From NCBI GenBank assembly GCA_005502915.1, contig SCMT01000008.1:80577-144576 (forward strand): a stretch of 64,000 nucleotides of DNA. The letters are read 5' to 3'. Shown here in pieces: positions 1 to 8,176 of this stretch. The position numbers were made by a program, and so were the translations under genes. Source of the stretch: Lysobacteraceae bacterium 2PB. Lineage in GTDB: Bacteria > Pseudomonadota > Gammaproteobacteria > Xanthomonadales > Xanthomonadaceae. Under the pieces are notes generated by a model. That model was not told the origin of the DNA, ran no database searches, and saw nothing but the letters and a program-made list of their open reading frames with translations. Positions within the stretch are counted from its first letter, which is position 1; each line of letters begins with the position of its first letter.

Positions 1-360
1 ATGGTCCGGCGGCAGGAATCTGCGGATGAAGCGCGCGACCGCGATGTAGGGTTCGTGGCTGTACTGCTCGAAGAACATCCACTGCAGGGTCTTGGCGCGA
101 TCCCAGGGATCGGCCGGCAGCAGTTCGCTGCCTTCGGCGAGGTAATGCAGGATCGCGTTCGATTCCGACATCGTGCGGCCGTCGTCGAGCTTCATCACCG
201 GCACCTTGCCGCGATCGTTCATCGCCAGGAATTCCGGCGAGAGGTTCTCGCCGCGCAGGACGTCGATCTCCTCCCAGGCGTAATCGCGGCCAAGGTTCGA
301 CATCAGCAGCTGCAGTTTGTAGCAGTTGCCCGAATTGGACATGCCGTACAGCGTGATCAT
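1..360 (-). CDS. Glutathione S-transferase family protein, C-terminus cut by window edge
   Basis: The visible 120 residues begin MITLYGMSNSGNCYKLQLL and form the N-terminal thioredoxin-fold domain of a GST. Family marks include the GKVPVM segment holding the cis-proline (about residues 53-58) and the SESNAIL segment that binds the glutathione glutamyl group (about 66-72). The helical domain has just begun when the window ends. The family conjugates glutathione to electrophiles or reduces peroxides in the cytosol; the substrate cannot be told here. The ATG overlaps the TGA of the upstream GNAT gene in ATGA, so it is probably translated by coupling as the last visible gene of a minus-strand operon. 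Confidence 0.9.
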   Translation of the reverse strand, partial: MITLYGMSNSGNCYKLQLLMSNLGRDYAWEEIDVLRGENLSPEFLAMNDRGKVPVMKLDDGRTMSESNAILHYLAEGSELLPADPWDRAKTLQWMFFEQYSHEPYIAVARFIRRFLPPDH

Positions 361-908
361 GCGCGCGTGCTCCTCCTGGCCTGCCAGTCCTCGCGGGATT
401 GCCCCCACACATCGACCATCACGTGTTCGTACGGCGCCGGCATGCCGCTCCGGCGCAGCACCCGCGAACCGAGCCGGCGCGCGAGCGCCTGCGACGCAGC
501 GTTGTCGGCATCGATGCAATGGATGACCTCGGTCCAGCCGAGGTGCGCGAAGGCCCAGTCGATGGCCGCGACCGCGCCTTCGTACGCATAGCCCCTGCCC
601 CAGGCGTCGCGGTGCAGCGCCCAGCCGACCTCGGTGCCCGGCCAGCCGTCCGGCTGCCACGGGCCCAGCTGGCCCAGCCACAGGCCCGAAGACTTCTCGA
701 TCACCGAAAACATCGCGAAACCCTGCACCGCCCAGGCGCCGGGCATCTGCAGGAAGCGGCGCCACGCCGCCGGACGCGGCATGTGCCCGCCGATGAACCG
801 GCAGGCCACCTCGTCGGCGAGCAGTTCGGCGTAGCGCTCGAAGTCCTCGATCCGCGGCACGCGCAGGACCAGGCGTTCGGTTTCGATGCGGGGCGTCGCG
901 TCTGGCAT
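357..908 (-). CDS. GNAT family N-acetyltransferase (first of two paralogues)
   Basis: This is a 183-residue acetyltransferase of the RimJ/RimL-like GNAT type. It opens with ETERLVLRVPRIEDF, the usual first strand of the fold. The acetyl-CoA loop is RDAWGRGYAYEG (about residues 98-109), followed by a DADNAASQALARRLG helix. The start is the ATG at 908 because it overlaps the TGA of the preceding gene as ATGA and gives a normal GNAT length. It is clearly related to the GNAT at 1327-1902: both share an FAMFSVIEKSSG block and a WGQ..(D/E)(E/D)W ending, so they arose by duplication. The substrate is unknown; members acetylate protein N-termini, antibiotics or small amines. Confidence 0.9.
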   Translation of the reverse strand: MPDATPRIETERLVLRVPRIEDFERYAELLADEVACRFIGGHMPRPAAWRRFLQMPGAWAVQGFAMFSVIEKSSGLWLGQLGPWQPDGWPGTEVGWALHRDAWGRGYAYEGAVAAIDWAFAHLGWTEVIHCIDADNAASQALARRLGSRVLRRSGMPAPYEHVMVDVWGQSREDWQARRSTRA

Positions 909-1330
909 CACATCACGACCGAGAAATTGAATCGGGCGCCGCGCGCGGCGGCGTCTTCCGCAAACGCGAGGGCTTCGCGCAGTTCGGCGAGCACCGCGTC
1001 GCAGTCGTTGCGCAGCAGGCCGAAACGGGGACGTTTGCTTTCGATCGTCGCGATCAGCGCGGACAGGCCGCGCACGGCCGCGCCGGCCTCGACCCACACG
1101 CCATCGCGCGCCATCCATTCGTTCGTGGAGGACATGCCCGCCGGCAGTTCGAGATCCTCGACGTTGAAGCGCAGGTCGGTGGAATCGCACCAGGACGACA
1201 GCGGCGCCAGACCTGCAGCCGTTGAGAGCCTGTCCAGCTGCGGCAGATGCCGGTGCAACGCGTCTTTGTCGGACTCGTCGGACGTGACCTGGCCGTCTTC
1301 CAGCCGATTGGCCCAGAGCACGGTGCTCAT
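908..1330 (-). CDS. Hypothetical protein between two GNAT paralogues
   Basis: A 140-residue soluble protein that I do not recognise by family. It begins MSTVLWANRLEDGQVTSDES, and has an ELREALAFAEDAAARGARFN helix near the end. There is no signal peptide or membrane segment. It resembles small proteins found beside other genes in xanthomonads, but no catalytic motif is visible. Both of its ends overlap neighbouring genes by four bases (ATGA at 1327-1330 and at 905-908 region), so its expression is tied to the GNAT genes. This placement suggests, but does not prove, a shared role. Confidence 0.75.
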   Translation of the reverse strand: MSTVLWANRLEDGQVTSDESDKDALHRHLPQLDRLSTAAGLAPLSSWCDSTDLRFNVEDLELPAGMSSTNEWMARDGVWVEAGAAVRGLSALIATIESKRPRFGLLRNDCDAVLAELREALAFAEDAAARGARFNFSVVM

Positions 1331-1902
1331 GCGATCTCCCGTTCGCCGGACGTGTGCGACCGTGCGCGCCACTCGTCGCGCGTCTGGCCCCAGACTTCCA
1401 CCGGCAGCTCGTGGAAGGGTTCCGGCAGCCGCCCCATGTGCAGGAAGCGCGAGCCGAGTCGCCGCGCGACGGCCTTCGAGGCTTCGTTCTCGGGCGCGAT
1501 GGTGTGGATGATCGTGTCCCAGCCCAGCACGTCGATGGCCCAGTCCATCGCGGCCGCGGCGGCTTCGACGGCATAGCCGCGACCGCAGGCATCGCGGACG
1601 AGGCTCCAGCCCACTTCGTTGCCGGGCCAGCCGTGCGGCGACCAGGGACCGACGCGACCGATCCAGCGTCCGCTGGACTTCTCGATCACCGAGAACATCG
1701 CGAAGCCCTCCGAGGCCCACATGCCGATCATCGACATCAGGCCGCGCCAGACTACCGATGGCGGCTGCGCGCCGCCGATGTGCCTGACGTGTTCGGCGTC
1801 GGACATCATGTCGGCCCACGCCCCGAAGTCCTCGCGCCCCGGGGGGCGCAGGATCAGTCGTCCGGTGTCGATCCGGGTGTCGAGACGGGGGCCGAAGCTC
1901 AT
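1327..1902 (-). CDS. GNAT family N-acetyltransferase (second paralogue)
   Basis: A 191-residue acetyltransferase with the first strand TGRLILRPPGREDFGAW, the acetyl-CoA loop RDACGRGYAVEAA (about residues 107-119) and a final Trp-rich segment EVWGQTRDEW. The fold and acetyl-CoA chemistry are well supported; the acceptor is not. It lies 13 bases after the glutaryl-CoA dehydrogenase stop and its TGA overlaps the next ATG, so it is the second gene of the operon. Sequence blocks shared with the GNAT at 357-908 show a local duplication with an unrelated gene left in between. Confidence 0.9.
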   Translation of the reverse strand: MSFGPRLDTRIDTGRLILRPPGREDFGAWADMMSDAEHVRHIGGAQPPSVVWRGLMSMIGMWASEGFAMFSVIEKSSGRWIGRVGPWSPHGWPGNEVGWSLVRDACGRGYAVEAAAAAMDWAIDVLGWDTIIHTIAPENEASKAVARRLGSRFLHMGRLPEPFHELPVEVWGQTRDEWRARSHTSGEREIA

Positions 1903-1915
1903 GGCGCGGCCCGGA

Positions 1916-3079
1916 TCAGAACGCGTTGATGCCCGTCAGCTCGCGCCCGATCACCAGCTGGTGCACGGTTTCCGTGCCTTCGTAGGTGATGACCGATTCG
2001 AGGTTCAGCGCGTGGCGGATCGGCGAATGCTCGGTGGTGATGCCCGCGCCACCCAGCAGGTCGCGTGCTTCGCGGGCGATGTCGATCGCCATGCGCACGT
2101 TGTTCCACTTGGCGAGCGACACCTGCGCGGGCTGCATCGTGCCGGCGTCCTTCAGGCGGCCCAGCTGCAGCGACAGCAGCTGCGCCAGGGTGATGCGGCG
2201 GGCCATGTCGGCCAGCTTCAGCTGTGCGGCCTGGTTGGCGGACACCGGGCGGCCGAACAGGATGCGCTCGCCGCTGTACTTCAGGGCTTCGTCGAGGCAG
2301 GCGATGGCGGCGCCGATCGGGCCCCAGGTGATGCCGTAGCGCGCCTGCGTCAGGCAGCCCAGCGGACCCTTCAGGCCCTTCACGTTCGGCAGGCGGTTCG
2401 CCTCCGGCACGCGCACGTTGTCGAAGAACAGCGCGCTGGTGACCGACGCGCGCAGGCTCATCTTGTGCTTGATTTCCTGGGCGGTGAAGCCCGGCATGCC
2501 CTTCTCGACGAGGAAACCCTGGATGCCCTCGTCGGTCATCGCCCACACGATCGCGACGTCGGCGAGGTTGCCGTTGGTGATCCACATCTTCGAACCGTTG
2601 ATGACCCAGTCGCCGCCATCGCGCTTGGCATTCGTCTTCATGTTCGCCGGGTCGGAACCGCCGTGCGGCTCGGTCAGGCCGAAGCAGCCGATGAGCTCGC
2701 CCTTGGCCATGCCCGGCAGCCAGCGCATGCGCTGTTCTTCCGAACCGTAGGCGTAGATCGGGTACATGCACAGCGAGCTCTGCACGCTGACGAAGCTGCG
2801 GATGCCCGAGTCGCCGCGTTCCAGTTCCTGGCAGATCAGGCCGTAGCTGACCGCGTTGAGGCCGGCGCAGCCGTACTTCTCGGGCAGCGAGGAGCCGAGC
2901 AGGCCCATCTCGGCGATTTCGGGGACCAGTTCGCGCGGGAAACGGCCTTCGTCGAAGGCCTTGCCGATGATCGGCAACACGCGCTCGTCGGTGAACCTGG
3001 CGACGGTGTCCTGCACCGCGCGCTCTTCTTCGCTGAGCATGGAACGGACGTCGTACAGATCGTAGGGATGCAGGGCCAT
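1916..3079 (-). CDS. gcdH: Glutaryl-CoA dehydrogenase
   Basis: A 387-residue FAD acyl-CoA dehydrogenase that oxidises and decarboxylates glutaryl-CoA to crotonyl-CoA in lysine and tryptophan breakdown. The flavin/substrate loop GCFGLTEPHGGSDP is at residues 131-144. The catalytic base is Glu367 in TYEGTETVH, and Arg94 and Ser98 in SGIRSFVSVQSS match the residues that hold the glutaryl carboxylate in this subfamily, which separates it from ordinary fatty acyl-CoA dehydrogenases. Length is normal. It heads the minus-strand operon; the following GNAT and GST genes have no obvious link to lysine catabolism. Confidence 0.95.
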   Translation of the reverse strand: MALHPYDLYDVRSMLSEEERAVQDTVARFTDERVLPIIGKAFDEGRFPRELVPEIAEMGLLGSSLPEKYGCAGLNAVSYGLICQELERGDSGIRSFVSVQSSLCMYPIYAYGSEEQRMRWLPGMAKGELIGCFGLTEPHGGSDPANMKTNAKRDGGDWVINGSKMWITNGNLADVAIVWAMTDEGIQGFLVEKGMPGFTAQEIKHKMSLRASVTSALFFDNVRVPEANRLPNVKGLKGPLGCLTQARYGITWGPIGAAIACLDEALKYSGERILFGRPVSANQAAQLKLADMARRITLAQLLSLQLGRLKDAGTMQPAQVSLAKWNNVRMAIDIAREARDLLGGAGITTEHSPIRHALNLESVITYEGTETVHQLVIGRELTGINAF

Positions 3080-3108
3080 GGCTTCGTGGTCGTTTCGGGC
3101 AAAGCGTC

Positions 3109-3114
3109 ATTGTA
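3109..3114 (-). promoter_or_regulatory. Putative -10 element for gcdH
   Basis: On the minus strand the hexamer reads TACAAT, about 30 bases before the gcdH ATG, a sensible distance for a short leader. No good -35 hexamer is seen 16-18 bases further up, so the assignment rests on the -10 match and position alone. Confidence 0.35.
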
Positions 3115-3255
3115 AGGTCGCATCCTGCACAGACGATACCTGCGAAGCGACAAAGCCAATCCGGCAAAACGCCGATTTCGAGCCCAAAGCCAGCGATTCC
3201 GCCAGCCTGCCCGCCAGCCCCCGGAACCGCGTGCCGACCTGGCCCGAAACGCAGG

Positions 3256-3281
3256 ACGGGGCCGGCTCGCGCCGGCCCCGT
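3256..3281 (-). terminator. Hairpin terminator after the glycine-zipper gene
   Basis: A perfect 11-bp stem, ACGGGGCCGGC against GCCGGCCCCGT, with a TCGC loop. It sits 44 bases past the stop of the minus-strand gene at 3325-4167 and before the gcdH promoter. There is no T-run, as is common in GC-rich genomes. Confidence 0.6.
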
Positions 3282-3324
3282 CGGGGTGGATTCGTCGGCC
3301 CCGTCAGCGGGGCATCCGGGTGGG

Positions 3325-4167
3325 TCAGGAGCGGGAGTCGGCCTCGCCCGCCGCGCGGGTCATGACCATGCCGTCGACCACCGGCAGGCGCTGGCCCGGC
3401 CGTTCGTCGAGGCGCACGCGGCCTTCCTCGCCCTGGTAGCGGTAGGTCACGTCGTAGCCGACGACGACCTTGTCCGTGCCGACCGGGATGCGTTCGCCCG
3501 GCTTGCGCTCGGTGCGCATGCGCTCGGTGGCGCCCTCGGGCGTGCGGTAGGTCACTTCCCAGGCGACGGTCTTCGTCCGGCTGGTCGGCTCGGACACCGT
3601 GCGGCACTGGCGCTCGGTGCGGTCCACGACCTGGCCGCCCTCGTGGCGGCGATCGATGCGGTTGCCGATGTAGCCACCGGCGACGGCACCGGCGGCGGTC
3701 GCGGCCTTGCGGCCGTTGCCGTCGCCGACCTGGTTGCCGACCAGGCCGCCGATCAGCGCGCCGGCCACGGTGCCGCCGACGTTGCGGTCGCGTTCGGGCA
3801 GGCGTTCCTGCACGACCACGTCCTCGCAGACTTCACGGCTCGCGGTGGACGAGACGGTCTCGGTGATCGGCGCCGTGCCGATCACGGTCGCGTAACGCTG
3901 TTCGCTGCGGGTGACCGGGACCACGGAGGTGACTTCGGCGTATTCCAGGCGCGGCTCGGGAATATCGCTGGCCGCTCGGCGGCCGTCGGGCGTCTCGGCG
4001 TAGTGCTGCGCGGCGTCGGTGGCATCGGAGACGGTCCTCGTCGACGCGTCGGTGTCGCGATTGCCCATGTAGGCCGCAACCGCGATGCCGCCGACCAGCA
4101 GCGAACCGATGGCCACGGCAAGGAGTTGCCTGTTCAGTGCAGGCGTCTTGGATGCAGGCGTGTTCAT
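3325..4167 (-). CDS. Glycine-zipper 2TM domain protein, membrane-anchored
   Basis: A 280-residue envelope protein. One hydrophobic segment near the N-terminus (about 15-33) is followed by a polar stretch, then a glycine zipper at about 130-170 (GGTVAGALIGGLVGNQVG and a second AGAVAGGYIGN helix), the Rick_17kDa/2TM pattern found in outer-membrane and envelope-stress proteins. Cys114 and Cys193 could form a disulphide. The start is the ATG at 4167, which has a GGAGG ribosome site about 8 bases upstream; a longer frame further up lacks coding character. The exact role is unknown; such proteins help anchor envelope components or respond to envelope stress. Confidence 0.8.
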   Translation of the reverse strand: MNTPASKTPALNRQLLAVAIGSLLVGGIAVAAYMGNRDTDASTRTVSDATDAAQHYAETPDGRRAASDIPEPRLEYAEVTSVVPVTRSEQRYATVIGTAPITETVSSTASREVCEDVVVQERLPERDRNVGGTVAGALIGGLVGNQVGDGNGRKAATAAGAVAGGYIGNRIDRRHEGGQVVDRTERQCRTVSEPTSRTKTVAWEVTYRTPEGATERMRTERKPGERIPVGTDKVVVGYDVTYRYQGEEGRVRLDERPGQRLPVVDGMVMTRAAGEADSRS

Positions 4168-4388
4168 GCGTTGTTTCCTCCGCTTGCGGCGTGGGCATGC
4201 TGCCCGCCGGGACGCTGGGGATTGCAGCACCGCGCGACTGAACGAAACCCGCCCCGGGACCTGAACGCCTCGTTGCCGTTCAGGCTGGCAACGCCAGCAA
4301 CACGGATCGAAAAACGCTTGCAACGCGCCCCCGGCGCCTCCATCCCCGTGATAGCGTTCGCACAGCCCCGTGTTCCGGAATCGTCGCC

Positions 4389-4634
4389 ATGGCCAACCCG
4401 CTCGTCGCACCGATCCTCGGCTTCCTCAGCCGACTCAGCTTTCCGCGCCTGTTCCTGCTCGCCGCCTCGCTGTGGGCCCTGGACATGGTGATCCCGGATT
4501 TCATTCCGTTCATCGACGAACTGCTGCTCGGCATCGGCACCCTGCTGCTGGCCAGTTTCCGCAAGCGCAAGGTGCCGGATGCGAAAGACGCGAAGGACGC
4601 GCCGCGACCCAGTGACGTACCGCGGATCGGTTGA
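4389..4634 (+). CDS. DUF6116 family small membrane protein
   Basis: An 81-residue protein with a hydrophobic half, including LFLLAASLWALDMVIPDFIP and a second segment ELLLGIGTLLLASF, followed by a basic, charged tail. The pattern of a VIPDFIPFIDE turn between two membrane helices matches the DUF6116 proteins of Xanthomonadaceae. Function is unknown. It starts 221 bases from the divergent glycine-zipper gene and stands 40 bases ahead of the TatD gene, with which it may be co-transcribed. Confidence 0.8.
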   Translation: MANPLVAPILGFLSRLSFPRLFLLAASLWALDMVIPDFIPFIDELLLGIGTLLLASFRKRKVPDAKDAKDAPRPSDVPRIG

Positions 4635-4674
4635 TCGAACGGATTGACCGGTTCGCCGTGATCGCGCGCCACGC

Positions 4675-5457
4675 ATGCTGATCGACAGCCACTCGCATTT
4701 CGACGCGCCGGAATTCGATGCCGATCGCGACGCGGCGCTCGCGCGTGCACGCGCCGTCGGTGTGACACGACAGATCGTCCCGGCAATCGCCGCAGCAGGC
4801 TGGGACAAGCTGCGCGCGCTCTGCACGCCCGGTTCCGGCCTGCATCCGGCCTACGGCCTGCACCCGATGTATCTCGACGCACACCGCGACGAACACCTGC
4901 CGCTGCTGCGCACGTGGATCGAACGCGAGCGGCCCGTGGCAGTGGGCGAATGCGGCCTGGATTTCTTCGTCGAGGGCCTCGATCCACAGCGGCAGGCGTT
5001 CTTCTTCGACGGGCAGCTGCGCCTGGCGCGCGACTTCGACCTGCCGGTGATCGTGCATGCGCGTCGCGCCGTCGACGCCGTGCTCGCCGCGATCCGCCGC
5101 TTCGGCCCGCTGCGCGGCGTGGTCCACAGCTTCTCCGGCAGCGCGGACCAGGCGAAGCGCCTGTTCGACCACGGTTTCCTGATCGGACTCGGCGGACCGG
5201 TGACCTACGAACGCGCGAACCGGCTGCGCACGCTCGCGCGCGAGCTGCCGCTGGAATGCCTGCTGCTCGAAACCGACGCTCCGGACCAGCCCGACGCGGG
5301 CATTCGCGGCCAGCGCAACGAACCGGCGCGCCTGCCGGTAGTGCGCGACTGCATCGCCGCGCTGCGCGGGATCGAGCCCGATGCGCTCGCGCATGCGACC
5401 ACGGCCAATGCGGAACGCCTGTTCCGGCTGTCGCAGTCCGCCAGCGAACTGCGCTGA
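4675..5457 (+). CDS. TatD family metal-dependent hydrolase
   Basis: A 260-residue TIM-barrel amidohydrolase-like enzyme. All metal ligands are visible: His6 and His8 in DSHSHFD, Glu92 in GECGLDF, His128 in VIVHARR, His151 in VVHSFSG and Asp201 in LLLETDAPD. These enzymes are metal-dependent DNases or hydrolases acting in the cytosol; this one is closest in look to the YjjV/YcfH branch rather than TatD itself, judged only by motifs and length. It follows the DUF6116 gene by 40 bases, on the same strand. Confidence 0.9.
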   Translation: MLIDSHSHFDAPEFDADRDAALARARAVGVTRQIVPAIAAAGWDKLRALCTPGSGLHPAYGLHPMYLDAHRDEHLPLLRTWIERERPVAVGECGLDFFVEGLDPQRQAFFFDGQLRLARDFDLPVIVHARRAVDAVLAAIRRFGPLRGVVHSFSGSADQAKRLFDHGFLIGLGGPVTYERANRLRTLARELPLECLLLETDAPDQPDAGIRGQRNEPARLPVVRDCIAALRGIEPDALAHATTANAERLFRLSQSASELR

Positions 5458-5575
5458 GGCGCCGAACCGCTGCGCGCGTCGCAAACGGACGTGATCGGCA
5501 TCACGCGGCTACCGTTCGGCGGCGGAACCGAGTTGCTACACTGCCCCGGCCTTTTCCCATGGATCCGACGCCGCG

Positions 5576-7600
5576 ATGTCGAAACCGCACGCCCTGCGCC
5601 CCGCCGCCCTCGCCCTCTGCCTCGTTGCCGCCATCGCCGCACCGCACGCGGACGCCGCGAAGAAGCGCAAACCCGCCAAGCCCGCGCCGAAACCGGTCGC
5701 AGCGCTCAGCGCCTGCGTCGATCTCTACGGCGCCACGAACGCGGACTGGCTGAAGGCCAACCCGGTGCCGGCCAGCGGCAGCGCCAGCGCGCTGGGCGAG
5801 CTGGCCGCGCAGGCGCGCGACCAGCAGCGCGCGCTGCTGGAGGCCGCCGCGAAGTCGCCGCAGGGACAGGTGCAGAAGCTGCTCGGCGATTTCTGGGCGA
5901 GCGGCATGGACGAGGCGGCGGTGGAACGCGACGGCGCCGCGCCGATCGCACCGCTGCTCGCGCGCATCGATGCGATCAGGAAGCCGCAGGAGATCGCGCC
6001 GGCGATCGCCGCGCTGCACCAGGTCGGCATTCCCGTGGCCTTCAATTTCACCGCCGACATCGACCTGAAGAACCTCGATACCTACATGGGCTATTTCGCC
6101 CAGGGCGGCCTCGGTCTGCCGGACGCGAGTTTCTACACGCGCAGCGATGCGGATGCGCGCAACCTGCTGGGCCGCTACAACGGCTACGTGCAGAAGATCA
6201 TGGTGCTCACCGGCACCCCCGCAGCGAACGCCGCCGCCGACGCCGCGCTGGTGATCGATCTGGAAACCCGCATCGCCCGCGCCTCCAAGGCGCGCGCCGA
6301 CCTGGTGCGCCTGCGCAGCAACTACAACCCGGTGCCGACCAGGGATTTCGCGAAGAAGTATCGCAACCTGCAGCTCGCGGCCTTCCTCAAGGCGCAGGGC
6401 GTGACGCCCGAACAGGTGTCGATGGCCGATCCGGCGCTCTTCGCCCAGCTCGACAAGCTGACGACCAGCCTCAAGCCGGCGCAATGGAAGGCCTACCTGC
6501 GTTTCCAGGTCGGCAACGCGATGGCCCCCTACCTGAGCAAAAGCTGGCGCGACGCCGACCACGAATTCCGCGGCCGGCTGCTGCGCGGCGAGATGGATCC
6601 GGCGCCGCGCGCGCAGCTGGTGCTGGATGCGATCAATGCCTCGGCCGGCGGCATGATGGCGCACGCCTACACCGAGCGTTACCTGACGCAGGATGCCGCC
6701 GATCGCGCGGCGACGATCAGCCGCCACGTGCGCGAAGCGCTGGAAGCCTCGATCGCCTCGAACACCTGGATGGACGACGCGACGCGCGCGGAAGCCGTGG
6801 CCAAGCTGCAGAAGCTGAAGATCGAGATCGGCAAGCCGCGCTCGGACCTGGATTTCTCGATCCAGCCGATGGGTCGCGGCAGTTTCGGCAGCAACATCCT
6901 GATCGCGTCGACCTGGCACCATCGCGAGGAAATGAAACGCATCGGACGTCCGAACGCGGACCGCCGCTGGGACGTGCTGCCGCAGTATCCGGCGCTGAGC
7001 TACGACCTCGCGCACAACCGGCTCTTCATCACCGCCGCCGTGCTGCAGGCGCCGGTCCTGGACCTCAAGCAGCCACTGGCGGCGCAGTACGGCAGCCTCG
7101 GCGCGCTGGTCGGGCACGAGCTGTCGCGCGTCGCCGACGCCAAGGGACGCTACGTCGACGCCGGCGGCAACCTGCGCGACTGGTGGTCGCCGGCGACGGC
7201 CGCAGCCTGGCAAGGCCGCATCGCACCGCTGCAGGGCGTGTACGCGCGCTTCACCTATCCGGGCAAGCCGGAGCTGAAGATCGACGGTGCGCGTACGCTC
7301 GGCGAGAACGCCGCCGACCTGGCCGGCCTCGAACTGGCATGGACCGCCTATGCGCGACAGGAGCCGCAGGCCGCCGACAGCGCGCAGCAGGCGTTCTTCC
7401 GCGGCTGGGCGCGCCTGTGGGCGCAGCAGCTGTCCGCCGACGCCACCGCGACCCACGCGCAGGCCTCGCCCTACGCCCCGGGCCAGTGGCGCGCGAACGC
7501 ACCGGCGATGCAGTTGCCCGCCTTCGCCAAGGCCTTCAGCTGCAAGGCCGGCAATGCACTGTTCGTCGCCGACGGCGAACGGGTCTCGATCTGGCGCTAG
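5576..7600 (+). CDS. M13 (neprilysin/PepO) family protein with broken zinc site, probable pseudopeptidase
   Basis: A 674-residue exported protein with a Sec signal (ALALCLVAAIAAPHADA, about 11-27) and full M13 length. The family needs HExxH plus ExxxD. Here the first motif is HELSR at 514-518: His514 and Glu515 remain but the second zinc ligand His is Arg518. The usual GFDD that follows is VADA, and the substrate-binding Asn-Ala pair before the ITAAVLQAP strand is Leu-Ser. The third ligand motif ENAAD (577-581) and the NLRDWW block survive. I infer that it folds like an M13 peptidase but binds zinc poorly or not at all. The frame is intact, so it is not a decayed pseudogene. Confidence 0.85.
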   Translation: MSKPHALRPAALALCLVAAIAAPHADAAKKRKPAKPAPKPVAALSACVDLYGATNADWLKANPVPASGSASALGELAAQARDQQRALLEAAAKSPQGQVQKLLGDFWASGMDEAAVERDGAAPIAPLLARIDAIRKPQEIAPAIAALHQVGIPVAFNFTADIDLKNLDTYMGYFAQGGLGLPDASFYTRSDADARNLLGRYNGYVQKIMVLTGTPAANAAADAALVIDLETRIARASKARADLVRLRSNYNPVPTRDFAKKYRNLQLAAFLKAQGVTPEQVSMADPALFAQLDKLTTSLKPAQWKAYLRFQVGNAMAPYLSKSWRDADHEFRGRLLRGEMDPAPRAQLVLDAINASAGGMMAHAYTERYLTQDAADRAATISRHVREALEASIASNTWMDDATRAEAVAKLQKLKIEIGKPRSDLDFSIQPMGRGSFGSNILIASTWHHREEMKRIGRPNADRRWDVLPQYPALSYDLAHNRLFITAAVLQAPVLDLKQPLAAQYGSLGALVGHELSRVADAKGRYVDAGGNLRDWWSPATAAAWQGRIAPLQGVYARFTYPGKPELKIDGARTLGENAADLAGLELAWTAYARQEPQAADSAQQAFFRGWARLWAQQLSADATATHAQASPYAPGQWRANAPAMQLPAFAKAFSCKAGNALFVADGERVSIWR

Positions 7601-7610
7601 TCCGCACGCG

Positions 7611-7657
7611 GTAACGGGATCAGGCTCACTTCGTCGAAGTGAACCTGACCCCGTTAC
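7611..7657. repeat. Hairpin repeat between convergent genes (REP-like)
   Basis: An inverted repeat with 23-base arms (7611-7633 and 7635-7657) that match at 21 positions, around a single T. Each arm starts GTAACGGG and ends TTCACTTCG or CTCACTTCG. It lies just after the M13 gene and six bases before the end of the convergent gene at 7663, so it can end transcription both ways. The GTAACGGGRTCAGG sequence resembles REP elements moved by RAYT transposases in this family. Confidence 0.75.
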
Positions 7658-7662
7658 TGCCG

Positions 7663-8163
7663 TTACTGCGGCGCCTTGCCTGCGTGCGCTTGTTGCGCAC
7701 GCAAGGCCTGCATCGAATTCACCCTGAGCCAAGGCCACCAGTCGCGCCCGGTCATCGCATAACGGTCGGCGGCGCGTTCGAACGGGTTGCGCACGCTTAC
7801 CCCGCCGAAGGCGAGATACAGCGGCAGGAAGAACGGGCCGAGGGCCATGTACTGGAAGACGTGGGCGCGCTCGTGGTCGCCGATGCGCGTCATCGGGTCT
7901 TCGCAGAGGCCGGCGCGCGCGGCATAGGTGCGGCAGCGGCCGTCGAGATCGGCGTGGGTGTTGAGGATCACGTTGCCGAAGGTGATCGCGCCGCCAGGCC
8001 CCCAGGGCAGATGGTTGAACACCAGCGCGTACTGATCAGAATCGAAGCGCGGTTTCGCGCCGAAACACATCGCAACCAGGCCGCCGGCCAGGCCAACCAC
8101 CGTGTTCGGCAGGGTCCACAGCACGCCCAGCGTGCGCAGCGCGAGCAGGGCGACGCGGTTCAT
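7663..8163 (-). CDS. Membrane-linked protein with a possible gluzincin motif
   Basis: A 166-residue protein of unknown function. A hydrophobic N-terminus (about 5-35) suggests membrane attachment. It then carries HERAH at about residues 97-101 in a GDHERAHVFQY context, and NPFERAAD about 30 residues later. HExxH followed by ExxAD is the layout of gluzincin zinc peptidases and of DUF4157-like proteins, so a zinc site is likely. I cannot name a substrate. It is 13 bases downstream of the PspC gene on the same strand and may share its transcript. Confidence 0.7.
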   Translation of the reverse strand: MNRVALLALRTLGVLWTLPNTVVGLAGGLVAMCFGAKPRFDSDQYALVFNHLPWGPGGAITFGNVILNTHADLDGRCRTYAARAGLCEDPMTRIGDHERAHVFQYMALGPFFLPLYLAFGGVSVRNPFERAADRYAMTGRDWWPWLRVNSMQALRAQQAHAGKAPQ

Positions 8164-8176
8164 TGTCCGTCCCGGG

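Noticed and set aside
357..1902. The two GNAT genes as an assembly duplicate
   Set aside because: They differ at most positions outside a few blocks, and an unrelated gene lies between them.
7611..7657. A riboswitch or small RNA
   Set aside because: It is a simple near-perfect hairpin between convergent genes, with no conserved riboswitch core.
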